Source of the DNA: Diphasiastrum complanatum
Lineage: Eukaryota; Streptophyta; Lycopodiopsida; Lycopodiales; Lycopodiaceae
Direction of reading: 5' to 3'
DNA: 64,000 bases
Assembly: GCA_029204225.1 (NCBI GenBank)
Contig: CM055095.1
Span: 17,667,561-17,731,560 of the forward strand
The notes beneath the pieces are model-generated. The model searched no databases and was not told where the DNA came from. It worked only from the letters and a program-made list of their open reading frames with translations. This document shows positions 21,291 to 33,785 of this stretch, piece by piece (position 1 is the first letter of the stretch; each line of letters begins with the position of its first letter). The position numbers and the translations under genes were made by a program.

Positions 21291-24000
21291 AAGATTCGAT
21301 CATGACTCGCATATCCTAAAAATGACCCATCTAGAATGCGAAGTGCATAAAGTTTCTGATTATCGTTTATGAATGATGTTGTTTCTTTGAAAGACTAGGA
21401 CACTTCTTTTAAGAGTGAACAACATAGGGTTTTTTTTGTGGAGATAATCAAGTTGTTTGCAAACTCACCCATGATCTCACTTGTTTTCACAGGCCATTTG
21501 ACTGATTTGGGTGCACTTTCGAATTTTTCATCCCCTAATTGGTTATTGTTATACCTTTTCTCTTTCCATGCTTGTTATTTTAGTCTTGAGATTTTGTGGT
21601 ATTAACTCAAGGTATTTCTAACAAGGTGCTGGTGGGGAAGGTCATGATGGGGTTGTATTTGATCCAATGCTAATAGATTTCTCACTTGTTACCTTGATAC
21701 ATCTTTTCACTTTCATATCTCGGCTTCGTTTATTTTTTCTTTTGGTTAGCTAGCGTGCCCGTGCTAGTGAATGGACCCGGGTTCTAGGGGATCGTGAATC
21801 CCGCAATGCCCGTGTAATCCAACAGCACAATGGGAATTGTATTCTAAGTGTGCAACATAAAAACCGATATAGAGTTGATTCTTAGGCCCGGGAGGATATT
21901 CCACCTCGCCGGGTTTCCTCCCTCTATGTTCCAAGAGGTCAGGGTGAAATAACCCGAAACATTATTAATCGCAAATCATTCACATCTCATACGTGTTGTT
22001 TATGCATCATTCCAAACTTACGATTTAAGATGATATGAACTACTGAACTTTAGGGACATTCCATCCTTTTTTAACATAGTGCTAGTTCATGCGAAAAACT
22101 GACGTGCACACCACCAAGTCGTGTTGAAAGACTAATGTACGTGTAAAGAACTTCTACCTTCAATATTAGTCATCTCTAGAAATATCAGATACTACAAAAA
22201 AGTGAGAAATGTTAGTCACTCAAAGACAGTTTTTTGTAACTCACATCATTCCAAACTTTGCAAGACATATATTGTATCACACAATGTAGCTCCTTCGAAT
22301 GCTTTGGTATGGTAACGGTTAATGAGGTGTGGACCCTCCTTTTCCAAATTCAGTTTTTTTCCACGGCCCTAGCCCGCAGATGAACGTGATTGGGTGACTT
22401 GTTGTCATGCTTTCAGGTTTTCAGGTGGGACAGAAAGGTAAAGCATACACTCGCACTATCAGAAGAGAGCAGGGAGAACACAGAGAGATGCCTAGGTCGC
22501 GGCTGGTTGGACAGGCAGATCCATGGCCTCGAATCCCGATCAGTAGGAAAGAGGCACTTGTTACAGGCAGCAGGAGAAGATGAGCCACTTCTTAATGTCC
22601 TACTTTATGACTCGCATCAAGAGATGCCTCTAGAACTCGATCTAGACTTGCTACTGTCTGCGTGCGCAGATCCACAGGTAGAGATTTTATGACACAGAAG
22701 CTTGATCCATGTAGCGCATTTGCAGATGGTCAGATCCTACATGGTGTGCCTTCTGGTCTGATTTTTTAAGAAAGTGGTGAGCTTCTTTTCAAGATTGGCT
22801 CTCTTGTTGTTCCATAACTAGCTAGCAACTGTCATCATCTGCCATGAAACTCAAAGCCTGCCTCGCTTTCAGAGAATAGGATGGGTTGGTGATGAATTAT
22901 TTGGCAACAGAGTGTTATGTAGTTGCTTGTCAGTTGCAGACAATTCTCTAATCAGTGCAGGGCTGTGACAGATCTGTGGAGAGTAGGTTGGTAGGATTCT
23001 AAGGCTCCCTTTTCACTAAAGCTTTCTTATTTTCTTTCTTGAGCAGCAGGAACTACATTATACTCACAAATGCACCATCTGAATCACGGGGTGTATCTAC
23101 TCCCCCTATGTGTTAAAGAGGATGGAACCACAGCTCAGACCATGTTTGGAATATGAAACAGAGAAGTTTGGATGCACCGGCTTGTAAACACAGTATCCAC
23201 CATACTACATTGTCTTACATTTTGGAGGTCAAAGCTCTATTTACAATGGACTAGAACTGAACAGATAATTGACATAGCAGAAAACATAACAGCCAAGATA
23301 TGGCATGTAATAAGCCAAGGATAATTTTGCAGAACATCATCACAACACTCTCAGTATATTTTTGAAGGGTAAGACTATAGAACTATCTTGAGCACATCAC
23401 TGAGAACGATTAGTCACTTCTCAAGAGGTTTTTCTTTTTCTTTCAGTAAGCAAAACACAACACACCAGTCTTCATGAGAGAAATCAGCTTGAGGTAAAGC
23501 TCATCACCATCCACAGAAGAAGATTTATCATTGCAATTTGAGAACATGCTCTTGAGACAGAAAAGGGCCTTAGTAAGACTGTAGGGTCATGTGAGGGGAA
23601 TTTCCAGCTTGAGAACTACAAAAGACAGGTCTTGATAATGAGATGTAAACCATCAACATTCTGTTTCTCTCATAGCTCACCAGGCAAGTCCACCAGCAAT
23701 ATGAGATAACATCCTTGAACCTTACAAGAAATCTCACCACCATAGCTAGTTCACACAGGAGTGATGGGAGCTTAGTTACAAACAATTACGCTATGGCTGA
23801 TCTATGAAAGCAGGACATAAGCAGGAATCAGTCTAGAAAGCAAGAAAGAGAGCTTAAAGAGATTAAAGAGGAGAGAGATCAATATCATAGCTGAATAACA
23901 AATGACACGGATTCCCTACTTATAGCCTAAAGGAAGCCCTAAAAAGGAGGTTTCCAGTGGCAAGGGCCCAACTCCACGAAGTGTGAGGGATAATAGTGCG
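21291..24000. other. Mostly unassigned stretch between relics C and the chromovirus derivative
   Basis: No recognisable gene. The right part (about 22.7-24.0 kb) probably includes the LTR of the minus-strand element next to it: on the minus strand a polypurine-rich GAGAGTGGGGGCC lies near 24010-24025 and a TATA-like GCTATAAGTAGGG near 23915-23930. LTR ends could not be fixed. An ORF at 22390-22692 is listed separately. Confidence 0.4.
22390..22692 (+). CDS. Unrecognised 100-codon ORF, doubtful
   Basis: Open frame rich in charged residues with an acidic leucine-rich end (PLELDLDLLLSACADPQVEIL* region). A possible splice acceptor (GCTTTCAG) lies near its start. No domain recognised and no partner exons found; it could be a chance ORF or an exon remnant. 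Confidence 0.15.
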   Translation: MGDLLSCFQVFRWDRKVKHTLALSEESRENTERCLGRGWLDRQIHGLESRSVGKRHLLQAAGEDEPLLNVLLYDSHQEMPLELDLDLLLSACADPQVEIL

Positions 24001-24067
24001 CCCTCCAAGAAGGCCCCCACTCTCCAGTAATATGTCCAAAAGACCCAATTGTCGAAAAGAAACTGGA

Positions 24068-24424
24068 TCAAACAGCAGCAAGCCCTGGTGCATCAACAAC
24101 TAGAGCAACATTTGATGTAGAGGAATCAACAAGTGCAGCAAGAGCACGATCATGATCCGCAAGTGATGGCGTATGATAAAAGACATCAATAGGCTCCCAT
24201 GTGGCCTCCTGAATAGGACAACCATCCCACTGGATCAAAAACTGAATCTGCCGGCAGCGTCGACTATGGTGAAGGCAAACCTGGTGAATGGCAGCTGGTA
24301 AGAAAAGGAATAGCTCAGGATCAACATCGTGGCGACGAAGGGAACATCTCGGCCGTGTCATAAAAAACCAAGCAATATGGAACAACCAGGAATGCCAAGG
24401 AACCAGAAGAAGATCAAGCAGCAA
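24068..24424 (-). pseudogene. Chromodomain-like 3' end of a chromovirus
   Basis: The frame reads QIQFLIQWDGCPIQEATWEP followed by IDVF, the chromodomain signature (Y-L-V-K-W-x-G-x-x-x-x-x-x-T-W-E-P) found at the integrase end of chromoviruses, where it guides insertion to chromatin marks. Upstream in the same frame lies a PWHSWLFHIAWF phrase that belongs to the spacer repeat, not to integrase. Confidence 0.75.
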
Positions 24425-24429
24425 CCAGG

Positions 24430-26430
24430 AGTGCCAAAGTATCTGTAATGCCCAAGCTAGTAGAGGATCAGCCCAAAGATAGGGACATCATACCAAGGTA
24501 TCGAAAAAGCCCGAGAAGGTAGAACTGCATCAGCAACGGGAAGTCAATAAGGAAACTGGAAAAGAGATGGACCACTCATCGCGAATAGCCGCATCATACA
24601 CGTAACCATCAACCATATGTGCAAGGTGCCCCAAGAAAAGATAGCAGCATCGGAAGACTAGCACCAAGGAGTAGGAATATAAGCAGGATGACAGGCATGC
24701 TGTAACAACATGGAAAAACAAGCGATATGCCAGGAAACATGGAGCATAAAGAGATCATCCTGACCAAGGATAGCTTAAATGAATAAATATGCACCAACAT
24801 GGTCAAAAGCCCAAGGTATCCTTAAGGCCCATGAATGAGAAGTACTAATGGCACACGGTACCTTCAAGGCCCATATCACGAGAAGAGCAGCATGCCAAAA
24901 GCTCCAGAAGGTCCAAGAAATCAATGCATCATCTAAAAAGACATGATGCATGAAAACAATAGCAACAAATCTAGAAATAGTAGAGGCCCCAACTGAAAAA
25001 CTATAGCCAAAAAACTCATCCAGAAAGACCTCATATGGACATACCAATCCATCATAGGATATACCAAAAACGGATGGAGAATCAGATGACCCATCGGAAC
25101 TGCCCGCAAGTGTAATCCCAAAGTACACACCAGGCGCACAAGTGAGAAATAGAAGAAATGCACTAGAACGAGGAACAGGATCTGCAAGATCAGTAGCAAG
25201 CATTGGAGCAATATCCATGTGTAACTAAGAATGAGTATCAAAGCACATATGAGCAACATTGAAGTATATGGCGGCAAAATCCCCAGAAACTATCCAAGAG
25301 AGGAGAAGGAACTCTCTCAAGGTACCCTGATGGTCTCGGAACACCAGAACAAAGTGGCAACTCAGCATCGGAGACCAAGCGATATGGAGCAACCCGAAAT
25401 GACGGGGAACCTGAAGATCGCCCCGACAAACAATAGCTGGAACAGAGGCAATAACCCAAGCCATCACAATATGCCAAGCCTGACAATGAGCAACAATCCA
25501 AGGAATAGATAGAGAGCCACATGCATAATCATAGAGATATCCGCACCATAGGTGATATGGAAAAACCAACACCAATCAACAAGTCCAAATGAAAACCAAA
25601 CTATACGTAATAACCAGGAATGCCATATATCCATAGCTGAAAATGGAGTAGTAGTGTGAGCAATAGGTCCAAATGAAATCCAAGCGATACGTAATAACTA
25701 AGAATGCCAAATATCAAGAGGTAAAAAGGAATCAGACGCATGAAAAACTTCTAATGCATAAAAGCCCAAAAGTGTATACCATCGGCATGGACTGCAGCAA
25801 ACCTATATGTAGAAACACCAGGAGAGTGAAGGATACCCATGTACTCATCTAGAAAGATCCCAACATATAAATACCCTAGATAAGTAATAGTGACCATCTG
25901 ACAAATATTCTCAGATGAAAAATGTATAACGGTAAGGGCCAAAGGCGCATGAATCATGTCAAGAATCGTAGAAATATCATGAGACAAATCACAAATCTCA
26001 AGCAGAGATCCATGGAGTAAAGCGAAAGAAGATACAACCTGATCACCAATAGCGAGGGAACCATCAAACGTGGACCCGTGAAGAACCCCATAGAAATCAG
26101 CAGGAACATCGGCCATAACGGACTCAAGAGATGGAGATATAGAGACCAATGGAGAAGATACTGCACCAACCACCGAACCAGGAGGGCTATCTAAGGTATG
26201 CACAAAAGCAATAGTAGAAATACCACCAAGGTATATGGCCTCAATATCAATGAAACCAGGAATTACCACTAAATACGAAATCTGTGAATCAAGGCATATA
26301 GGCACAAGGCACGCATCAACAACCTATAACTGAAGCAGCATCAACTTGAGGAAGAGGACCCACGGATGGTGAAAGTGAAGCAGCAACTGATGTACTCTGA
26401 ATGGAAAGAAGAGCTGCATCGTGAGCCTTT
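24430..26430 (-). repeat. Diverged spacer repeats (WHSWL.H.AW type)
   Basis: On the minus strand the phrase TGGCATTCCTGGTTGTT.C.TAT.GCTTGG recurs with variation at about 24.36-24.44, 25.36, 25.59-25.63 and 25.69 kb. A second phrase, TTCATGGGCC..A.GGATACC then TTGGGCT, occurs at about 24.81-24.84 kb. Both also occur on the plus strand at 46.1-46.25 kb, so this is a repeated family. Open frames through it are hydrophobic and Trp-rich but show no known domain. Confidence 0.6.
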
Positions 26431-26436
26431 GGCAGA

Positions 26437-27162
26437 CTATGCATAAATTGCTTCCCGGTAATCAACATAGTCACCCTGGGAATCAATACCAACAAGTGAA
26501 TGATGTTGACCAGCATGAGTAAAGGAAAGTGTCTGCTGAGAGAGATCCACAACAACAATACCAAGTGAAGAGAACCAGTCTGCACCAAAAATAATGTCAT
26601 AGCACTCCAAAGGAATGATGTAGAAATCTGCTTGACCAGAAAAATCACCAATGCGATAATCCAAGCCTTGAAACATCTGAGAATTGGGAAAAGAATGGGA
26701 ACGAGCAACCTCAACACTGAGAGGTTGGAAAGCAGGAACATGTGTAGTACAAATCCTGGTGAAAATGTAACTGCTAATAAATGAATGTGTACTGCTTGTA
26801 TCCACTAAAAAAATATGCTCTCGCCTAGCATCTAGAATAATATGATTCACAAATGGAAAAACATACGTAGGCATAATAACAGAAGCATCAATTGATAAGT
26901 TCTGGCCTAAATATGCATCTAGAAGAACCACATACTCATCTAGACAGGTATTAGCAAAATAAACTAGTGAGTATTTGCCAAGTATTGGAACCAAATGGGG
27001 CACTGGACAACCACCAAGTAATTGTGAAAAAAGTGGATCTTGAATGGATCCAAACTCCCAAAATACTTGGCTAAGATCTTTGCACAACAAGTTACAAAAG
27101 CTAGAAATGGCAAAGCATCCTAATGCTACCTTTGATACACATGAACTTGACAAAGCATTCAA
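26437..27162 (-). pseudogene. Gypsy/chromovirus aspartic protease-like domain
   Basis: The 241-codon frame contains REHIFLVDTSSTHSFIS, which matches the D-S-G-(A/S)-(S/T)-H-(N/S)-F-I active-site loop of chromovirus proteases with D-T-S instead of D-S-G, and later CYDIIFGADWFSSLGIVVVD, matching Y-D-(V/I)-I-L-G-M-D-W-L. Loss of the glycine makes activity doubtful. The N-terminal 100 residues are not recognised. Confidence 0.75.
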
Positions 27163-27169
27163 GAGACAA

Positions 27170-28480
27170 AAGAAACTAATTAAAGGTACTGATGGCAGCC
27201 AAAAATAGTAGCAAATAGGGCTCCCACTTTTGGAAACCTCTTAGGATCATACACAAAAGCTTGAAGACAATACACAAAGCAATGCTCTCAATGGAGGAAG
27301 AAATTGTGACAATGTTCTATTGATCTCTCTCAACAATACAATAAGTTTTTCCAACCTGTTCTCCACGAATTTCAGCCTAATATAGGTGAGAGAAATGACT
27401 CTCTCTCCTCTCTCTAGAACTTAGGACCCAATTTTAGGACACCAGTAGCCTAAAATAGCCAATTTGGCCTATATGTCCAAATAACATGATTTTGGTATCA
27501 TTTTGAAGGTCCTGAAGTTTGAGACTTCTTCAATATGAAATATATACTAAAATAAAAGTATCTGGGCCTCTTTCACACGTGTGAAAGGTTAGATCCAAAA
27601 CTATGTACAAAAATTGTCAATTTAGGCCTCAAACTAGCTAGGAAATGTTGACAATTTTTATAGTAATGCTGCAAGAGACACTGGAAAAAATGTGTTGAAA
27701 AGGCTGGAAAACCGTGAATATGAAGGCTATAAAAATGCACGGACAACAAATATAAAGGCTAGAAAAACATCAAGTATGAGGGTAATGATGAGCATGCAAT
27801 CAAATGTGGATTTGGGGTAACAAACGGAGGCAGAACAACTTGAAAACACAGTATTTCGGTTTTTGTATTAGTATAAAAAATCACAGTACATTGCAATATT
27901 TTGGCACAGTGGCCGAAACTATACTATAAGTCGATTTTTTAAAGGCCATCAAAATTTTTTAAAGGCCGGCCGTAATTTCTCTAGCCACATTACGGATGGG
28001 CTGGGACCCCTATCTATTGGTGATTTCCAACCATTTTACATTGAAATTTTACGACTTTTACATGCCGATTTCTATACTATAGGAAAATTAAGCTTTAAAA
28101 TTAGCCCGATTTTTGGTGTCAAAAAATCGGCTAACACTCGCCCAGTATAACTCGCCATCAGAAAAAAAAAAATCTAGATTTTTCCAGATCTTTTGACAAT
28201 CAGAACCCATTTGTGTTTTTCTGTTATTTTCATTTTTCTCGTTGTCTTTTGGATTTGCATTTACACCGCTTCGCATCTATCTGATTTTCGTTTTGATCCC
28301 GATCTGATCTTGATCTGAGATTCATCATCACATCAGGTAGATACTTAATCAGATTCAGCATCTGACCACCTATATGCCGAAAAGTTCTACAAAAATTATC
28401 TGAGAAAAAATAAAATGAAAAGATAAAAAACAACCGAAAAACAAAAATACCAAAAATAGTCCTATTTTCCATTCTGTTGT
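27170..28480. other. Leader or LTR remains between two elements
   Basis: No coding content. Sequence near 27.3-27.45 kb (minus: GAGAGAGTCATTTCTCTCACC, then TTGTTGAGAGAGATC) looks like the transcribed part of an LTR of the minus-strand chromovirus derivative. Sequence from about 27.9 to 28.48 kb probably leads into relic D. Boundaries not determined. Confidence 0.3.
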
Positions 28481-28599
28481 ATGCATCTGAGATCTGGTAG
28501 GAGATTAGCCACCTTGGATCTCCCTGAATTAGAAGAATTTGTCAATGTACCGATCGAAATATTACCTGAACCCGTTGACATAGCATCCCCGATGGACAA

Positions 28600-29574
28600 T
28601 CCTAGGCCATTTGTACCCCACGCAGTCTAGAATTTTTCCAAGATCGACCTTCTGAGAGTTAATGGCAAGGGAGATCTGTGATGATTTTTACAGATCTACA
28701 CCCAAGAGTGTAGAGCCTATGGAGACAACAACCCACAAGAGTTGTTAAGATATTTCAAAATGTGCATGACCGACACTGCAAAATATTGGTACTTCAATCT
28801 TGATCAAAACAAATGAGATGATTGGAACATCTTGTAGGCTGAGTTCATCACTAGATTCAAAACCACCTGCTTCCTTTCCGATCCATTCCTGCAACTTGGA
28901 CAAATCCGTATGGATAAGAAAAATGAGTCCTTGCGCGATTATATTGAACGGATCAAGAGATTGCACGGTGGATGCGACCATGATAGCGTCACAGATCATA
29001 GTGTCCTGACATGGTACATGGCAGGATTACCCAAGGGAATCAGACAGAAAATGAAACAAAGAGACAAATACATGTCTTTTCAATCAGCCTATGCCGATGC
29101 CATCAAGAGAGTCGACGATAGTGAGAGCACTAGTTCGTACTCTTATAACTCTGACCATGAACGAAGACGTAGAAAAGAACGAAGAGCCAAACGTAAGGAT
29201 AAGCTTCATGATGATGTTTTTGCCTCTACATCCAATAGCGTCGATCCATCATATCCGCCTTAGAGAGGTTGCACATGGAGAGCAACGAGCAGATTAAAAA
29301 GCTCGCTACCGACCTTACCACGGTTGTCGATCAAAAGCTGAAAGTCATGCAACCAAGACCTACCCACACCTATCCAAGGAGAGAATCCATCTGGTGTCCA
29401 CATTGTCAGGGCAACCACATCGGAAATGAGTGCCCGCAGCTGAGACAAAGGTTAGAACGACCTACCCGGTATTGTCATATTTGCAATATGAGCAATCATG
29501 ATACCAATGAATGTCAATATAACCTCAGAAATCAAGCAGCCCGCCAACCAACACCAAATCCCAAGAAGAATTGA
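28600..29574 (+). pseudogene. Gypsy Gag and two zinc-knuckles, relic D
   Basis: Capsid-like text (TDTAKYWYFNLD, FITRFKTTCF, ESLRDYIERIKRLHGGCD, LTWYMAGLPKGIRQKMKQRD), then a basic Arg/Lys tract and, after a stop at 29261, two knuckles CPHCQGNHIGNEC and CHICNMSNHDTNEC. Frame ends at TGA 29572-29574 directly before RT homology. Confidence 0.88.
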
Positions 29575-30830
29575 AGAAGCTTCTAGATGTAGAATTCATC
29601 TACAAGATGGAACACACTGATTGGGTATCGCCTATCATGGTAGGCCCTAAGAAAGCGGAAAACTTAGAATCTGTGTGGACTACAAGAAGCTGAACGTCAT
29701 AACCAACAAGAACAATCTTTCTTTACCATTCACGGAAAATGTGTTAGAGAGAATAGCCGGAGCAGAAGCCTATAGTTTTCTAGATGGGTTTAGTGGCTAT
29801 AACCAGGTGCAGATAGCCCCAGAAGATCAGCACAAAACTGCATTCTCCACTGAGTGGGAAATTTATGCCTACAAAGTAATGCCATTTCGATTGTGCAACT
29901 CTCCTAGCACTTTCCAAGGAGTGATGAGTTATGCCTTCAAGGATTTTCTTTGAAAGTTTCTTGAAATTTTTATGGACGACTTGTGTGTCCACTCCTCTAG
30001 AGCCCAACATCTAGCCTGCTTAGAGAAAGTGTTCATCCAGTGTCAGTTATTCGGCATATTCCTAAACCCGGCCAAATGTCAATTTCTGGTCACGCACGAC
30101 ATAGTGCTATGCCATGTAGTTTCGAGACATGGTATTGCCACAGACGTCGACAAGATCCACATAATACTTGCTTTGCCTGAGCCAGGGACTGTACGTGAAG
30201 TATACATTTTTATGGGGCATTGCAAGTATTATCGAAGGTTTGTCTTGAATTTTGCTAAGCTGGCCCCTTTGATCTACCAGATGACCATCCGACTAGAATG
30301 GACAATTGAAGCCACTGAGGCCTTCCACAAACTCAAGAAGGACTTAGTTATTACACCAATCCTTCGATCCCCTATCTGGACCATAGAATTTCACATTCAT
30401 ACAGATGCCTCTAACTATGCCATAGGGAGCGTTCTAACACAGCCTGGGGAGTACAAAAAGGATTATCCGATCTACTTCGCCAATAGGCAGTTAGTCTCTA
30501 CGGAGATGAACTATAGCACCACCGAGCGAGAAGCGCTAGCCATGGTGTATAGCGTGAAGAAATTTCGCCATTATCTGCTAGCCAATCCCTTCGCCTTCTT
30601 CATAGATCACCAAGCCCTACTGTATCTGGTAAATAGACCATGCACAACTGGATGGATCACCTGATGACTACTACTTCTTCAAGAGTTCGACTTTAAAATC
30701 GTCGTTCGCAAAGGGAAACAACACTATCTGGCCGATCACCTCTCATGGATCCGAAATGTTCCTGATAATAGAGGGGTCGATGACGAACTTCCTAATGCCA
30801 TATTATTCCACGTCGATGTCATCCCTGAGT
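29575..30830 (+). pseudogene. Gypsy RT and RNase H, relic D
   Basis: RT starts near KKLLDVEFIYKMEHTDWVSP, shifts frame at 29.66 kb, then reads DYKKLNVITNKNNLSLPF, FLDGFSGYNQVQIAPEDQHK and VMPFRLCNSPSTFQG. A stop lies before IFMDDLCVHSS (catalytic DD). RNase H follows: FHIHTDASNYAIGSVL, YSTTEREALAMVYSVKKFRH and FFIDHQALLYL, with the last part broken after 30664. Confidence 0.92.
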
Positions 30831-30856
30831 GGGCTGCTGATATAGTTGGATATCTT

Positions 30857-31766
30857 ATGTCGGGATGTCCTTCTCCTGAGATGCGCAAAGTAGAACGACG
30901 CAGGTTGATTATTAAATCTTTCCCTTTCACGTTGATAACAGGACAACTTTATCGCATTTGTAATGACAGAATCATATGTCGTTGTGTCCTACCACACGAA
31001 GTGTCCCAAGTAGTAAGCATCGCCCACGAAAGAATAGGGGGAGGGCATTTTGTTGTCGAAGCTACCAATAGGAAAGTGCTACAACACGGCCTATGGTGGC
31101 CCATAATGTTTAAAGACATTCACTATCAGGTCAAAAGGTGTGACATGTGCCAACAGTTAAATCAAACCCAGGGAAAGGATAGAATGTTGTTACGACTTGT
31201 ACTAGTTGAAATGCCATTTGAGAAATGGGGCATAGACTATGTCGGTCCTATTCGTCTAGCTTCCCGTGGCTCCCAAGCTCGCTATATTATTGTAGCCACT
31301 GACTACTTGACCAAATGGGTAGAAGCCAATGCGGTGCGGAAGGCTGATGCCTACTCCACTGTCAAATTCATGTATGAGAACATCTAAGTCCGTTTTGGAT
31401 GCCCACTACAACTTGTGAGTGATTGTGGAATGCATTTCTTGAATGAAACTATCACTCACATGTTGTTCTCTTATCTGGTTGTCCAGTATGTCCTATTACC
31501 TACGTTGTAACGGACAAGCGAACAAGATCCTCTGTAGAATGGTTGAAGCTTCGCAATCAGATTGGTTCACGCAACTTTATGCGCCTTCAAAACCACATTC
31601 AAAGTGAGCACTAGACAAATTCCATTTCAGATGGTGTATGGACAAAAAGCTGTAATGTCTGCTGAGTTTGTTGTTCCAAGTCTGAGAGTCGCCATCGCCA
31701 TGAACGACTTAGTATAGAGGAATTTACAAGAGGAGATTGGAAAACCTTCTTCAACTTCATGAACAA
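30857..31766 (+). pseudogene. Gypsy integrase, relic D, truncated
   Basis: HHCC-type zinc-binding segment (AHERIGGGHFVVEATNRKVL, CDMCQQ), then core KWGIDYVGPI (first D) and, after a stop at 31385-31387, LVSDCGMHFLNETI (second D). The third acid region reads NGQANKIL, shortened relative to the usual NGQ-x-E-x-x-N-K, so the Glu is gone. A C-terminal piece FQMVYGQKAVMSAEFVVPSL is visible before the break at 31767. Confidence 0.9.
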
Positions 31767-32995
31767 TGTTGGGGTTCCCACCAAAAATGGTTTAAAATTC
31801 AAAATCAAATTGGTTCCCTCCAATTTTTGAATTGAGTTTCCTCCATTATTTGGAACTTAGGTTAGAATTGGCCAAATGGTTTTTTTCTTTCTCATATCGC
31901 GACTAGGTACTAAAACACACCATTGATCATCAGATCTTTACAATCCTAGAATCCCCTTTCTAAAATTACTGATGTCCCATATCATCAACTTTTCCTTCCA
32001 GAAAACTCTTAACCGCCTCATATGATATTGTAGAGATCCATTGATCATCTAGTTGTCCTATATTTATATAGGATATTAACTCTTGTTTCCAAACACTGGA
32101 GAATCCATTTATTTGGATGACTAGCATGCCTATCAGATGGACTCCACAAATCCACATCTGACCTTGTGATCTAAGCAAAAGAATTAACATGGTTCATTAT
32201 TACACTCTGAATCTTTTTGGTTATTGACAAGCTTCGAAACCCTACTGATGCATCAAATCTAGGGACAAGCTTCTGTCAACTAACAGATCCAATGTAATCC
32301 ACGTATCAGATTCCACTTCTAACATCACAATTGACATCCAAAACTACGGATAACTCAATGGTTACAAAGATATATATGTTATGAATTCAACTAAATGAAT
32401 TCTATCCATGAAATTAATAACTGGTATTAAGCAATTATTTACAGGGATTACCAAAATTCCAACTGTGAAATACATTTCCTGATCACACTTACTACCTCTG
32501 ATGTCCACTCTTCTTCCCTCCTTAGAATTTTCAATTCCTTGAAAATCTATTTCAGCTAAGGTACCAAGAGTAACGATATTAGTAAATGTTTAAAAATTAA
32601 TTATTGTAGGAAAAAAGTTTGAAACAATTTCATTTCTATCCTATTTCTGGACTGAATAACTGATATACCAAAAATCACCTACTAGTATGAAAATCACGAC
32701 TAGTCTCATCTTTTGAATATAATTCACCCTAGGATTTAACTGGAAATGAAATCAGTTTTATACTTTTGATCAGTTCTACTATATCTTCAATAAAATTAGA
32801 CTATTTTTTCTTTCCATTGACTGATTTGGCATTACTTCGTTAATATTGACAAAACCTATCCAAACACAAAATATGAAATTACATGAATGGAAATCCCACC
32901 AATAGGATTTGAGTAATTCTTGAACTGTATCTTGTCAAATTTACTGTCTAGATAAAGAAAACTTTCGCTGCTAATCATCCCCACGTTTTACGACA
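31767..32995 (+). repeat. 5' LTR candidate of the shrunken copia element
   Basis: Starts TGTTGGGGTTCCC and ends CCACGTTTTACGACA, directly before a PBS. About 1.23 kb, AT-rich, non-coding. It interrupts the integrase of relic D. Confidence 0.65.
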
Positions 32996-33007
32996 TGGTA
33001 TCAAAGC
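32996..33007 (+). promoter_or_regulatory. Primer-binding site TGGTATCAAAGC
   Basis: One mismatch from the copia initiator tRNA-Met PBS TGGTATCAGAGC, immediately after the ACA end of the LTR. Confidence 0.8.
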
Positions 33008-33136
33008 GGACATTTAAGTAATCTACATTTCTACTACGGATTATCAGTCTTGTTTATATCAAGATGTCTTTCTAGCAAACGCGCAGCCAACAGTATTCCG
33101 ACAATCGTTGTTTCTACCAACGATCTCGTTCAACCA

Positions 33137-33330
33137 GAATGGATCCATCACTCATTGACAAACTCGATGGAGATAACTACCATGTCTGAAAATTCAAGAT
33201 GAAGGTTATACTTCTATCCAAAGAACTGTGGGACATCGTCGATGGCACAGAGTTCAAACCAGAGAAAGCTACTTCGAATTCAGATCCTAGAATCGACACC
33301 AACAGCTACGAACAACTCATGACTGATTAG
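33137..33330 (+). pseudogene. Copia Gag start fragment
   Basis: Reads MDPSLIDKLDGDNYHV, a stop in place of the usual Trp, then KFKMKVILLSKELWDIVDG, the well-known copia Gag opening (L-x-G-x-N-Y-x-x-W-K-x-x-M). After about 33330 the Gag text ends and unassigned sequence follows to the RT scrap at 33620 (FIIITFYVDDMLLFSNN). Confidence 0.85.
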
Positions 33331-33785
33331 AAGATTGACACTAACACTGACTCCGACAATGAGACAGTCCCTCAGCAAAACGAATCGCATCAGAGGATCG
33401 CAGTTCAACCCAAAAGATCGAACCGATCAAGATAGCCTCCATCCCGATTTACGGATGATCCGACCTGCTACTTTGTGCAGGGATCAAACGTTACTTCAAA
33501 GGCAATGTCAACATCTGATGCTGATTAAGAGAAGACCAATGCATCTTTTAACAAGAATGGTTTTATTCCAAACTCGACAGACTCAAATTTTTATTTTTAG
33601 TCTGTATCGAGTCCTTTCATAATCATCACCTTTTATGTAGATGATATGTTACTATTTAGTAATAATCTGAATTTATTGAAGGATTCAAAATGCATGTTAG
33701 CTCTATCAAAAGGAGCAACATCTCAGATTTAATGATATGTTAAATCTGAAGATTAAAGTTTTTCAAGATCCACATTAAGGGGGAG

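Larger units (their letters stand above)
24068..27162 (-). mobile_element. Chromovirus-like derivative without RT
   Basis: Minus-strand remains with a protease-like domain at the 5' side (27162-26437) and a chromodomain-like end at the 3' side (24424-24068), followed by a polypurine-rich tract near 24015. The roughly 2 kb between them, where RT, RNase H and integrase should lie, holds diverged repeats with WHSWL.H.AW-type translations and no pol motif that I can find. Gag is also not seen. It looks like a non-autonomous derivative of a chromodomain-bearing Ty3 element. Confidence 0.65.
28485..31766 (+). mobile_element. Ty3/gypsy relic D (Gag, RT, RNase H, integrase)
   Basis: Plus-oriented with order Gag, zinc-knuckles, RT, RNase H, integrase, which defines Ty3/gypsy. 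The protease is missing: nucleocapsid text runs straight into RT near 29575. The integrase is cut at 31767 by the LTR of the next element. Several stops and frameshifts. Confidence 0.92.
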
